Shown here: in pieces, positions 1 through 6,343 of the stretch
Numbering within the stretch: the first letter of the stretch is position 1
How the letters are laid out: each line of letters starts with the position of its first letter
Assembly (NCBI GenBank): GCA_032250585.1
Contig: JAVVFH010000088.1
Coordinates: 1-12,634, forward strand
Length of the DNA stretch: 12,634 nt
Origin: JAVVFH01 sp032250585
GTDB lineage: Bacteria > Pseudomonadota > Gammaproteobacteria > Xanthomonadales > SZUA-36
Direction of reading: 5' to 3'
Program-made: the position numbers and the translations under genes
The notes under the pieces: generated by a model
Told to the model about the DNA's origin: nothing
The model's database searches: none
The model's input: only the letters and a program-made list of their open reading frames with translations

Positions 1-545
1 GCGCCCGAGCGCCAGCCCCTGCCGTCCACGACCTGTTCGTTGGCCAGCACGGTCTGGTCCACCGGGTCCCAGTTGACTTCGGCATTGCGCCGGTACGCGA
101 GGCCCTTGCGCATCAGCCGCGTGAACATCAGCTGTTCCCAACGGTAATACTCGGGCTTGCAGGTAGTGATCTCGCGCGACCAGTCGTAGGCGAAACCGAG
201 CCGCTTGAGCTGCCCGCGCATGTGCTCGATGTTCGCGTAGGTCCACTTCGCCGGTGCCGTGCGGTTCTTGATCGCGGCGTTTTCAGCGGGCAGTCCAAAG
301 GCATCCCAGCCCATCGGCTGCAGCACGTTGCGCCCGCTCATCCTGTGGTAGCGGCTGATCACATCGCCGATGACGTAATTGCGCACATGGCCCATGTGCA
401 GCGCGCCGGAGGGATAAGGCAACATCGACAGGCAATAGAATTTTTCCCGCCGATCGTCTTCGACCACAGCAAAGGCATTTTCCTGCGCCCAGCGTTCCTG
501 CAGCAGCACCTCGATTTCAGCTGGATTGTAGGGCGTTTTGGCCAT
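1..545 (-). CDS. leuS: Leucine--tRNA ligase, N-terminal part (cut by window edge)
   Basis: Class I aminoacyl-tRNA synthetase that charges tRNA-Leu with leucine in the cytoplasm. I translated the minus strand from the ATG at 543-545; about 181 residues are visible before the window ends, against roughly 860 in the full family protein. The start MAKTPYNPAEIE, the PYPSG-LHMGH block carrying the class I HIGH motif, the downstream GWDAFGLPAENAA block and the DQTVLANEQV block are typical of bacterial LeuRS. The zinc-1 region reads NWDPVDQ...GRGWRSG, where E. coli has cysteines (NWCPNDQ...CCWRCD). The zinc-binding cysteines are therefore not conserved, as I recall for other Pseudomonas/Xanthomonas-type LeuRS. 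The gene is on the same strand as pgi and 160 bases beyond its stop. The KMSKS loop and editing domain lie outside the window. Confidence 0.96.
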   Translation of the reverse strand, partial: MAKTPYNPAEIEVLLQERWAQENAFAVVEDDRREKFYCLSMLPYPSGALHMGHVRNYVIGDVISRYHRMSGRNVLQPMGWDAFGLPAENAAIKNRTAPAKWTYANIEHMRGQLKRLGFAYDWSREITTCKPEYYRWEQLMFTRLMRKGLAYRRNAEVNWDPVDQTVLANEQVVDGRGWRSG

Positions 546-603
546 GCAAATCGGTTCCCGGCGGCATTGCGGTGTCAAGACCGGAAGCTTAACCGACCCC
601 CCC

Positions 604-632
604 ATTTTAAAAAAGACCCACGGCGGCTTCGA
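604..632 (-). promoter_or_regulatory. Possible sigma70 promoter for leuS
   Basis: On the minus strand a TAAAAT -10 box (604-609, 5 of 6 to consensus) lies 17 bases from a weak TCGAAG -35 (627-632, 3 of 6). A start near 597 would fall in a run of seven G and give a leader of about 50 bases. The 546-705 spacer between leuS and pgi holds nothing else convincing. A poor GC stem next to the T-run could instead act as a weak pgi terminator. Confidence 0.35.
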
Positions 633-705
633 CGCGCCGGCCGGCACTCAGCCGCAAGGAGATCGGGCATGGGATTTCAGGAGCCACCGGACGCCGGCTT
701 CCGAA

Positions 706-2340
706 TCAATCCGGTAACCGGTCGCGGATATAGGCCAGCGGCCCATCGAGGCCGGGGATTTCCGGTGGCAGGACTGCTTCGGAGTCCGCCAGCGCGGGTT
801 CGATGGCGTCGGCCAGCGACTTGCCCAGTTCAACGCCCCACTGATCGAAGGCGTTGATTCCCCAAATCACGCTTTCGACAAACACTTTGTGCTCGTACAG
901 AGCCAGCAGGCGGCCCAGCGATGCCGGTGTCAGGCGATCGAGCAGTATTACGGTCGAGGGCCGATCACCCGGCATCAGCCGGTGCGGCAGCAGTGCGCCG
1001 ATTTCCGTTTCCGGCACACCCTGCTCCTGCATCAGGCTCCTGACCCTGGTCTCGCCCTGACCCACGGCGAGCGCCGTGGCCTGCGCCAGCAAGTGCGACA
1101 GCAAGCGGCGCTGCGATTCAATGTCTGCGTGGTCGGGCTGGATCACACCGACGAAATCCAGCGGCACGATAGCGGTGCCCTGGTGGAAGGCCTGAAACAA
1201 GGCGTGCTGCGCGTCGGTGCCGGTGTCGCCCATGACCACCGGCGCGGTCTGCAAGCTGACCGCTGAACCCGTGGTATCGACCGACTTGCCGTTGGATTCC
1301 ATTTCCACCTGCTGCAGCCAGGCAGGCAAGCCTGCAAGCCGGCTGTCGTAGGGGATCAGGCCGTGGACATCATAAGCGCAGGCGTTGCGGTGCCACACCG
1401 AGACGAGGGCCAGGATCACCGGCAGGTTGTCGGCCAGCGGGCGGTCACGGAAATGCCGGTCCATTTCCGCGCCGCCGTCGAGGAAGGCCTCGAAGCGGGT
1501 GGGGCCCATCGAAATCGCGGCGGTAAATCCGACCGGCGACCAGACGGAAAATCGGCCACCGGTCCACTCGCCCATGTCGAGCGTGTTTTCGGCCGGCACC
1601 CCAAAAGACTCGGCCTTGTCGCCTGCGGCGGTCACCGCGAACAGGCGCCGGTTCGCCGCGTCGGGATCGAGCGCGTCCAGTTGCCACTGCCGGATGCGCT
1701 GCGCGTGCTGCAGCACTTCGGAGGTCGTGAAACTCTTGGAAACCAGGATGACGGCGGTTTCCCGCGGGTCGATCCGCGTCAGCAGCATTTCGCGTTGGAG
1801 CGCGTCCACGGAACTGAGAAAATGGATCTCCGGACAGTCGCCGGCAGGCGGAAAGGCCTCGCACAACAGCCGCGGACCCAGCAGCGATCCGCCGATACCG
1901 ACGTGCAGAATGTGGCGGATGGCGGCGCCCCCGCCCGGCAAGTGCCCACCGTGCAGGGCGTCCGCTGCCCGAGCCATTTGCGTCTGGGTCGCGGCCAGTC
2001 GCTGCGCCTCGGCAGCCGGCAGAACGTCGGCGAAATTGCGTTCGCGCCAGAGCGGGTGCAGGACGGCGCGGTCCTCAGTGAAGTTGATCTTCTCGCCGCG
2101 ATACATGCGTTCACGCTGCGCCTCGACGCCGGCGTCACGCGCCAGTTCCAGCAGATGATCGAATTCGCGTTCGCCTATGGCTGTTCGGGAGAAATCAATC
2201 AGCAGACCATCCATCGAACGCGAAAAACGCTCGAATCGATCACCGTTGGCCAACAGTCGGTCTGATAATGGCGGGCCGCCTGTGTTGTTTTTTTGCAACT
2301 GCTGAAGCAGTCGGCTGCGTTTTTGAATGGAATTGGACAT
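706..2340 (-). CDS. pgi: Glucose-6-phosphate isomerase
   Basis: Interconverts glucose 6-phosphate and fructose 6-phosphate in glycolysis and gluconeogenesis, in the cytoplasm. The protein is 544 residues from the ATG at 2338-2340, close to the 549 of E. coli Pgi. Visible family marks are the substrate phosphate loop SKSFTTSE, PROSITE-type signature 1 GGRFSVWSPVG from about residue 261, the active-site block MESNGKS with the catalytic Glu near 348, GTDAQHALFQAFHQGT with the ring-opening His, and signature 2 FDQWGVELGK with Lys near 507. The frame stays open to a GTG at 2403, but those 21 extra residues look unlike the family, so I chose the ATG; the ribosome site before it is weak. A strong terminator separates pgi from the panC operon, so it probably has its own promoter, although I could not identify one. 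Confidence 0.97.
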   Translation of the reverse strand: MSNSIQKRSRLLQQLQKNNTGGPPLSDRLLANGDRFERFSRSMDGLLIDFSRTAIGEREFDHLLELARDAGVEAQRERMYRGEKINFTEDRAVLHPLWRERNFADVLPAAEAQRLAATQTQMARAADALHGGHLPGGGAAIRHILHVGIGGSLLGPRLLCEAFPPAGDCPEIHFLSSVDALQREMLLTRIDPRETAVILVSKSFTTSEVLQHAQRIRQWQLDALDPDAANRRLFAVTAAGDKAESFGVPAENTLDMGEWTGGRFSVWSPVGFTAAISMGPTRFEAFLDGGAEMDRHFRDRPLADNLPVILALVSVWHRNACAYDVHGLIPYDSRLAGLPAWLQQVEMESNGKSVDTTGSAVSLQTAPVVMGDTGTDAQHALFQAFHQGTAIVPLDFVGVIQPDHADIESQRRLLSHLLAQATALAVGQGETRVRSLMQEQGVPETEIGALLPHRLMPGDRPSTVILLDRLTPASLGRLLALYEHKVFVESVIWGINAFDQWGVELGKSLADAIEPALADSEAVLPPEIPGLDGPLAYIRDRLPD

Positions 2341-2520
2341 ATCTGACCCGTCATTCGGAGCATGGCCGGGAAAAGTACCGGGCGGCCCTTCTGCCTTTTT
2401 CACGTGTCGCGGGCCGGCGAACCGGCAGGAAACGCAGTCATTGTTTGAAAACCGCTAAAGCAAGCCGTTTGCGGCATTCTGATTGACGGCGATTGTTACC
2501 CAACAGCGCGGATTTCAGGC

Positions 2521-2552
2521 AAAAAAAACCTCTCCCCAGTGAAGAGGAGAGG
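2521..2552 (-). terminator. Intrinsic terminator of the pcnB-folK-panB-panC operon
   Basis: Read on the minus strand, CCTCTCC pairs with GGAGAGG and the stem continues with a T-G and a C-G pair, making 9 bp around a six-base loop TTCACT. Eight T residues follow directly (the A-run 2521-2528 on the plus strand). This is a textbook factor-independent terminator about 110 bases after the panC stop. On the plus strand only four T follow the hairpin, so it looks one-directional. Confidence 0.93.
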
Positions 2553-2587
2553 CAGGCTTTTGGAGTGATGTACCCGTCTATCGCGCC

Positions 2588-2611
2588 CTGCAACCTTGCT
2601 AAACGTTGCAG
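2588..2611. repeat. Inverted repeat CTGCAAC/GTTGCAG overlapping the next one
   Basis: CTGCAAC (2588-2594) and GTTGCAG (2605-2611) are perfect 7-base inverted arms with a ten-base loop. The left arm shares bases 2591-2594 with the larger repeat 2591-2625, and the right arm lies in that repeat's loop. The two hairpins therefore cannot form fully at once in the panC mRNA tail. Confidence 0.6.
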
Positions 2612-2625
2612 TTTTACCAAGGTTG
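2591..2625. repeat. Imperfect 35-base palindrome in the panC 3' region
   Basis: CAACCTTG (2591-2598) is matched by CAAGGTTG (2618-2625). After one mismatch, TAAA (2600-2603) pairs with TTTA (2613-2616), giving 8+4 bp around a nine-base loop. It lies between the panC stop and the operon terminator and is AT-richer than its surroundings. It could be an RNA hairpin or a protein-binding dyad; the sequence does not decide. Confidence 0.65.
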
Positions 2626-2641
2626 GTGGTAATAATACCAC
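2626..2641. repeat. Small hairpin GTGGTA/TACCAC
   Basis: Six perfect base pairs with a four-base loop directly abut the larger palindrome, 20 bases after the panC stop on the minus strand. It may protect the panC mRNA 3' end or form part of a processed RNA. Confidence 0.5.
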
Positions 2642-2661
2642 TGCCGAACAGAAATGCAAGC

Positions 2662-3510
2662 TCAATCCAGACTTTTGTTGTCGATCAAGCGCGTGCCGCC
2701 GCACCAGGCCGCCACGAGCACCCTCAGATTGCGGTCCCCCTGCTCCGCCGCCTGGAGATCCCGGGCACGCCTGATGGCCACGTATTCCACCCGCAGCCCG
2801 GCCTGCTGCAGCGCCGCCGTGGCCCGCTGTTCGGCTTCGCCGTGCGGCAAACCCTGAACGCGGACATCGTCGATTACCTGCTGCAATGCCCGGCTCAAGG
2901 CGCTGGCTGCCGTTTGCTGTTCTGCGTCCAGCAAACGGTTGCGTGAACTCATCGCCAGACCGTTTCGTTCACGAACCGTCGGCACCGCCTCGATGCGGAT
3001 GTCGAAACCGAGGTCCTCCACCAGGCGCTGCACGATCAGCAACTGCTGATAGTCCTTCTCGCCAAATACGGCGATATCCGGCATCACCAGGCAGAACAAT
3101 CGCGCCACCACCGTCACCACGCCATCGAAGTGCCCGGGGCGAAAGCGCCCCTCCAGCCGCTGCGCCAGATCCGGCGATGCCGTCAGCCGGATTGCGTGCT
3201 CCAGACCCCGCGGGTACATGGTCTGTTCATCGGGCGTGAAAACCAGGTCGCAACCCGCCTTGCGCAGCTTTTCCAGATCGGCGTCCAGCGTTCTGGGATA
3301 AGCCTTGAAGTCCTCGCCGCGGTCGAACTGCGCCGGGTTGACGAACAGGCTGACAATCACGCGGTCGCCATGCCTGTGTGCGGCCTCCAGCAATGCCAGG
3401 TGCCCCTCGTGCAGATTGCCCATGGTCGGCACCAGCACGGTGACCCGCCCCTTCCGGCGCCAGGGCCGGGTCAGCGCCCGCAGGCTGGCACGATCCGACG
3501 CCTGGCGCAT
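2662..3510 (-). CDS. panC: Pantothenate synthetase (pantoate--beta-alanine ligase)
   Basis: Joins pantoate and beta-alanine with ATP to make pantothenate, the coenzyme A precursor; cytoplasmic. Using the ATG at 3508-3510 it is 282 residues, against 283 in E. coli. The nucleotidyl-transferase marks are PTMGNLHEGH at about 28-37 (HIGH-type motif), SLFVNPAQF, GRFRPGHFDGV, GEKDYQQ at about 150-156 and the KMSKS-equivalent MSSRN at about 187-191. An in-frame TTG at 3516 would overlap the panB stop, but the ATG gives the family length and lies just 2 bases after that stop, which fits translational coupling. It is the last gene of the operon and is followed by a strong terminator. Its second substrate, beta-alanine, usually comes from PanD, which is not encoded in this cluster. 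Confidence 0.97.
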   Translation of the reverse strand: MRQASDRASLRALTRPWRRKGRVTVLVPTMGNLHEGHLALLEAAHRHGDRVIVSLFVNPAQFDRGEDFKAYPRTLDADLEKLRKAGCDLVFTPDEQTMYPRGLEHAIRLTASPDLAQRLEGRFRPGHFDGVVTVVARLFCLVMPDIAVFGEKDYQQLLIVQRLVEDLGFDIRIEAVPTVRERNGLAMSSRNRLLDAEQQTAASALSRALQQVIDDVRVQGLPHGEAEQRATAALQQAGLRVEYVAIRRARDLQAAEQGDRNLRVLVAAWCGGTRLIDNKSLD

Positions 3511-3512
3511 GC

Positions 3513-4310
3513 TCAATACTCGTGTTCCGCGGCCGGAAAGCAGCCTGCGCGCACGTCGTTGACATAGGCCTCGAAGGCTTGCTGGATGCTGTCCCTGCCC
3601 GACATGAAATTGGCGACGAACTTCGGCACCCGTTCGCCCAGGCCGAGCATGTCGTGCATCACCAGCACCTGTCCGTCACAGCCCGCCCCGGCGCCGATGC
3701 CGATCACCGGAATTTCCAGCCGGGCCGCCAGTTCGGCGCCCAGCGCCGCCGGCACGCATTCGACCACCAATAGCTGAGCGCCGGCCTGTTGCAGCGCCCC
3801 GGCGTCATCGAGCAGCCTGGCGGCCGCCGCGTCCTCACGTGCCTGCACCTTGAAGCCGCCCATCTGGTGCACGCTTTGGGGCGTCAACCCGACATGACCA
3901 CAGACCGGAACGCCGCGACCGGTGAGATAGGCCACCACATCGATCATCGCGCCGCCACCTTCGAGTTTGACCATGGCGCCACCGGCTGCCAGCAACCGCA
4001 CCGCGTTCTCCATCGCCGTGACTTCGTCGTGATAGGCGCCGAAGGGCATGTCGGCGAGCAGAAAACTGCCTCCCGCGCCGCGCGCCACGCAGGCGGTGTG
4101 ATAAACCATGTCGTCCATCCCCACGCCGATCGTTGTATCGCGCCCCTGGACGACCATCCCCAGCGAATCGCCAATCAGAACGATGTCGACGCCCGCCTGG
4201 TCCATGGCACGCGCGAAACCGGCGTCGTAGCAGGTCAGCATGGCGATTTTCTCGCCGCGGGATTTCATTGCCATCAAGTGGCGGATGGTCAGGTTTTGAC
4301 GCTTGCTCAT
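3513..4310 (-). CDS. panB: 3-methyl-2-oxobutanoate hydroxymethyltransferase (ketopantoate hydroxymethyltransferase)
   Basis: First step of pantothenate synthesis: it adds a hydroxymethyl group from methylenetetrahydrofolate to alpha-ketoisovalerate, giving ketopantoate. The 265 residues match the usual length (264 in E. coli). The fold is a TIM barrel; the Mg ligands appear as Asp48 (IGDSLGM), Asp87 (LLADMPFG) and Glu117 (KLEGG), and the catalytic block LLVVECVP follows. The ATG overlaps the folK stop in an ATGA, and an AGAGGA ribosome site lies inside the folK end, so translation is probably coupled. The pairing with folK is sensible because PanB consumes a folate one-carbon unit. Confidence 0.97.
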   Translation of the reverse strand: MSKRQNLTIRHLMAMKSRGEKIAMLTCYDAGFARAMDQAGVDIVLIGDSLGMVVQGRDTTIGVGMDDMVYHTACVARGAGGSFLLADMPFGAYHDEVTAMENAVRLLAAGGAMVKLEGGGAMIDVVAYLTGRGVPVCGHVGLTPQSVHQMGGFKVQAREDAAAARLLDDAGALQQAGAQLLVVECVPAALGAELAARLEIPVIGIGAGAGCDGQVLVMHDMLGLGERVPKFVANFMSGRDSIQQAFEAYVNDVRAGCFPAAEHEY

Positions 4311-4819
4311 CGTTTCGGGTCCTCTGGTGTCGGTGCGAGCGGTGTCACGCCGCGCCGCTCTCGCGGCTCGATGCGCGCCAGACAGTCCGCCGCCCGGCCC
4401 AGCCCGGGAATCTCGAAATGCGGGTCCAATTCCAGCAGCGGCAGCAGCACGAAGACCCGCTGGTGCATGCGCGGATGCGGTAATTCCAGGCGCGTCGACT
4501 GTAGCACGAGATTGTCGTGGCTGAGCAGGTCGAGGTCAATGACACGCGGACCCCAGCGCAACCCCGCTCTCGTGCGGCCGAGTTCGCGCTCCACATCGAG
4601 CAGAGTCGCGAGCAGCTGCAAGGCTTCGAGACGGGTTTCAACGCGCGCCACAGCGTTGACGAAAGCCGGCTGTTCACACATACCCCAGGGCTCCGAACGA
4701 TACAGCGAAGAATGGCTTTCGAGCCGAATGCCGGGATGACGCCGCAGCAGCGAAATCGCGCTGTAGATGTTGCGCACAGGGTCCCCGAGGTTTGCGCCCA
4801 GCCCAATCCAGGCAATCAT
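4307..4819 (-). CDS. folK: 2-amino-4-hydroxy-6-hydroxymethyldihydropteridine pyrophosphokinase (HPPK)
   Basis: Transfers pyrophosphate from ATP to 6-hydroxymethyl-7,8-dihydropterin, the step before dihydropteroate synthase in folate synthesis; cytoplasmic. It has 170 residues, somewhat longer than the 159 of E. coli because of the C-terminal tail. The N-terminal IGLGANLGDP, the YRSEPWG loop with QPAFVNAVA, and the signature RWGPRVIDLDLL with Arg92, Asp95 and Asp97 (the same numbering as E. coli HPPK) are all present, followed by LPHPRMHQRVFVLLPL. It starts 5 bases after the pcnB stop and its own stop overlaps the panB start by 4 bases, so it sits inside a tightly coupled operon. The start codon has only a weak ribosome site, which fits re-initiation after pcnB. 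Confidence 0.96.
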   Translation of the reverse strand: MIAWIGLGANLGDPVRNIYSAISLLRRHPGIRLESHSSLYRSEPWGMCEQPAFVNAVARVETRLEALQLLATLLDVERELGRTRAGLRWGPRVIDLDLLSHDNLVLQSTRLELPHPRMHQRVFVLLPLLELDPHFEIPGLGRAADCLARIEPRERRGVTPLAPTPEDPKR

Positions 4820-4824
4820 CTGAA

Positions 4825-6102
4825 TCAGCCCGCGCGCTTCGCCGCTCCCCGCGGACGACGCCGGCGACGGCTCCTCTGGGCGGGTTCGGCGCGACGGTCC
4901 TGAGCGGCGAAATCGATTCCTTCCTGGGCCTTGGTCCAGAATTCACCGAGTTCGACCAGCATCGGATCTTCTTCGGCGCGCAGCAGCAGGAAATCGTAAG
5001 CCGCGCGGAAGCGACTTTCGTTGAGCAGGCGCTTCCAGCGCTTGCCGCGCGTTTTGCCGAAACGGGCCTGCATCACCCAGATCTGACGCGTTACCGCACT
5101 GAACCGACGCGGAATCGCGGTCATCCGGATCTGTTCCCCGAGCACCTCCTCGGCGGCGATCATCATCGCGTTGTATTCGGTTTCCCCGCCCTTTACCAGT
5201 GCTTCGTAGCGATCCTGGACGGGCTGCCAAAGCAGCGCCGCGAACAGGAACGCCGGCGTGACGGGCTTGTTCGTCCGCAGCCTTTCATCGGTGTTTTCCA
5301 GCGCCTTGCGCAACAGCGGAGCGATATACATCTTGCCTTTACCCGCACCCGCTTTGGCGGCCGGGAAAAGGGTGCTGCTGAGGCCGAATCGCTGCAACGC
5401 TTCCATGCTGCGCATGCCGTGACCGGTCAGGAAAAGCTTGCATACTTCCTCGAACAGGCGAGCCGGGGGGATGTCTTCCAGCAACGGCGCGAGCTGCCTT
5501 ATCGGCTCCGCGCTGCTCTCGTCAGGCTCGACGCCCAGCTTGGCGACGAAGCGCGCCGCGCGCAGCAATCGCACCGCGTCTTCCCGGTAACGGACGTCAG
5601 GATCGCCGATCAAACGCAGCCGCCGTTCCTGGAGGTCCTGGTAACCACTCACGTAATCCCGGATATCTCCGCTGACCGGATCGAGAAACAGGGCATTGAT
5701 CGTGAAATCGCGGCGCCGGGCGTCCTCTTCCACGGTGCCGAAAACGTTGTCGCGAAGGATCCGGCCTTCGGCTGTATCACGGTTGTCGCCCTCGGCGGAG
5801 GGTCCGCGAAAGGTCGCCACTTCGATCAGAGTGCCGGCCTTGCGCACGTGCGCGAGCCTGAAGCGACGCCCGATCAAGCGGCAGCGGGGGAATACGTCCT
5901 GGACCTCTTCGGGCGTGGCGCTGGTGGCCACGTCGAAATCCTTGGGAACTTTACCCAGCAGCAGGTCGCGCACGCTGCCGCCAACCAGGTAAGCTTCGAA
6001 TCCGGCCTGCTGCAAATCGCGAACGACCTCCGCAGCATGCGGGCAGAGTTCTTTCGGCCTGATCCGATGCTCCGATTCGGGAATGGTGATGAATTCCTTG
6101 AT
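4825..6102 (-). CDS. pcnB: Poly(A) polymerase I, probable non-AUG start
   Basis: Adds 3' poly(A) tails that mark RNAs for decay. Class II nucleotidyltransferase marks are in order: LVGGSVRDLLLG, KDFDVATSATPEEV with the catalytic Asp pair, IGRRFRLAHV, IEVATFRG, the DFTIN block, and the RNA-binding RYREDAVRLLRAARF. A basic tail rich in RRRRR follows, as in E. coli PcnB, and separates it from CCA-adding enzymes. Homology to the E. coli N-terminus (IP...H.I...K, then AGFEAYLVGG) reaches upstream of the first canonical start, a TTG at 6013-6015. Between the in-frame TAG at 6124-6126 and that TTG there is no ATG, GTG or TTG. The best candidate is ATC at 6100-6102 with AGGA 8 bases before it (425 residues); ATT at 6082-6084 is an alternative. 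First gene of the operon. Confidence 0.93.
   Translation of the reverse strand: MKEFITIPESEHRIRPKELCPHAAEVVRDLQQAGFEAYLVGGSVRDLLLGKVPKDFDVATSATPEEVQDVFPRCRLIGRRFRLAHVRKAGTLIEVATFRGPSAEGDNRDTAEGRILRDNVFGTVEEDARRRDFTINALFLDPVSGDIRDYVSGYQDLQERRLRLIGDPDVRYREDAVRLLRAARFVAKLGVEPDESSAEPIRQLAPLLEDIPPARLFEEVCKLFLTGHGMRSMEALQRFGLSSTLFPAAKAGAGKGKMYIAPLLRKALENTDERLRTNKPVTPAFLFAALLWQPVQDRYEALVKGGETEYNAMMIAAEEVLGEQIRMTAIPRRFSAVTRQIWVMQARFGKTRGKRWKRLLNESRFRAAYDFLLLRAEEDPMLVELGEFWTKAQEGIDFAAQDRRAEPAQRSRRRRRPRGAAKRAG
6095..6099 (-). promoter_or_regulatory. AAGGA ribosome site ahead of the ATT candidate start of pcnB
   Basis: AAGGA on the minus strand ends 10 bases before the ATT at 6082-6084. A second match, AGGA, lies 8 bases before the ATC at 6100-6102. 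Both spacings are workable. Keeping the conserved Ile-Pro of the family inside the protein favours the ATC. Confidence 0.4.
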
Positions 6103-6123
6103 GTCTGATTTCCTGTCTGTGTT

Positions 6124-6156
6124 CTAAGCCGCACAACGCCCCGGCCCGGTCTGCAT
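6124..6156 (-). other. Ten-codon leader frame upstream of, and in frame with, pcnB
   Basis: An ATG at 6154-6156 opens MQTGPGRCAA and ends at the TAG at 6124-6126, in the same frame as pcnB and 21 bases before the ATC candidate start. It has no good ribosome site. It may be chance, a leader peptide, or an original start separated from pcnB by a nonsense base. Confidence 0.3.
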
Positions 6157-6266
6157 TGTCAAGGATCGAACCGGATGACCAACATTCGAAACATTCCCCG
6201 GATACAGACCTGCGAAGGCGAACGAAGGGTTTCCACGGCTGCTTGCTGCGCTCGATCAGCCACAGC

Positions 6267-6296
6267 TTGAACCGAGTGGTGCGGCTAGTTTACCAT
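6267..6296 (+). promoter_or_regulatory. Possible promoter of tRNA-Glu (and fdxA)
   Basis: TTGAAC (6267-6272, 4 of 6) and TACCAT (6291-6296, 4 of 6) are spaced 18 bases. The bases after the -10 are GAGCGCGCG, a GC-rich discriminator as seen at stringently controlled stable-RNA promoters. The mature tRNA would start about 40 bases beyond the predicted transcript start. This is pattern matching only. Confidence 0.38.
6287..6295 (-). promoter_or_regulatory. Possible extended -10 promoter toward pcnB
   Basis: On the minus strand TGG followed by TAAACT makes an extended -10 element (TAAACT is 4 of 6), without a matching -35. It shares bases with the plus-strand TACCAT box, so the two would be back-to-back competing promoters. 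It would give a pcnB leader of about 180 bases. Confidence 0.28.
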
Positions 6297-6343
6297 GAGC
6301 GCGCGATTTGTACGGCAGTTCGCGTTCAGCGCCGTCGCGTGTC

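Larger units (their letters stand above)
2341..2661. other. 321-base non-coding stretch between panC and pgi
   Basis: No credible gene is present. It holds the 3' region of panC with three inverted repeats (2588-2641), a strong minus-strand intrinsic terminator (2521-2552) and the pgi leader. The leader contains a GC hairpin with a TTCG loop (2413-2426, minus-strand reading). In several relatives panD sits at this place; I see no PanD-like reading here in any frame. I could not find a convincing pgi promoter. Confidence 0.7.

Noticed and set aside
597..603. Seven-C run upstream of leuS as a phase-variable tract
   Set aside because: It is short, ahead of an essential housekeeping gene, and shows no promoter-spacing logic that would benefit from slippage.
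606..650. Intrinsic terminator for pgi before the T-run at 609-614
   Set aside because: The preceding stem is only about 4 bp plus mismatches, and the T-run doubles as part of a better leuS -10 candidate.
2341..2403. GTG at 2403 as the pgi start
   Set aside because: It adds 21 residues (KKAEGPPGTFPGHAP...) without family likeness; the ATG at 2340 gives the usual Pgi length.
2588..2641. Integron attC site or small mobile element from the inverted repeats
   Set aside because: The arms do not match the RYYYAAC/GTTRRRY core pattern, there is no cassette gene or integrase, and no second copy or target duplication is visible in the window.
4792..6108. Long plus-strand open frame (438 codons) opposite pcnB
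   Set aside because: It mirrors a clearly conserved pcnB, has no family features, and is expected from GC-rich codon use on the other strand. The same holds for the 300-codon frame opposite pgi (1363-2265), the 366-codon frame opposite phoH (9257-10357), and the 345-codon frame opposite perM (10469-11506).
6157..6162. Perfect TTGACA on the minus strand as a -35 box for pcnB
   Set aside because: The sequence 16-18 bases downstream is GC-rich (near GCGTTG) with no acceptable -10, so the hexamer alone is not evidence.
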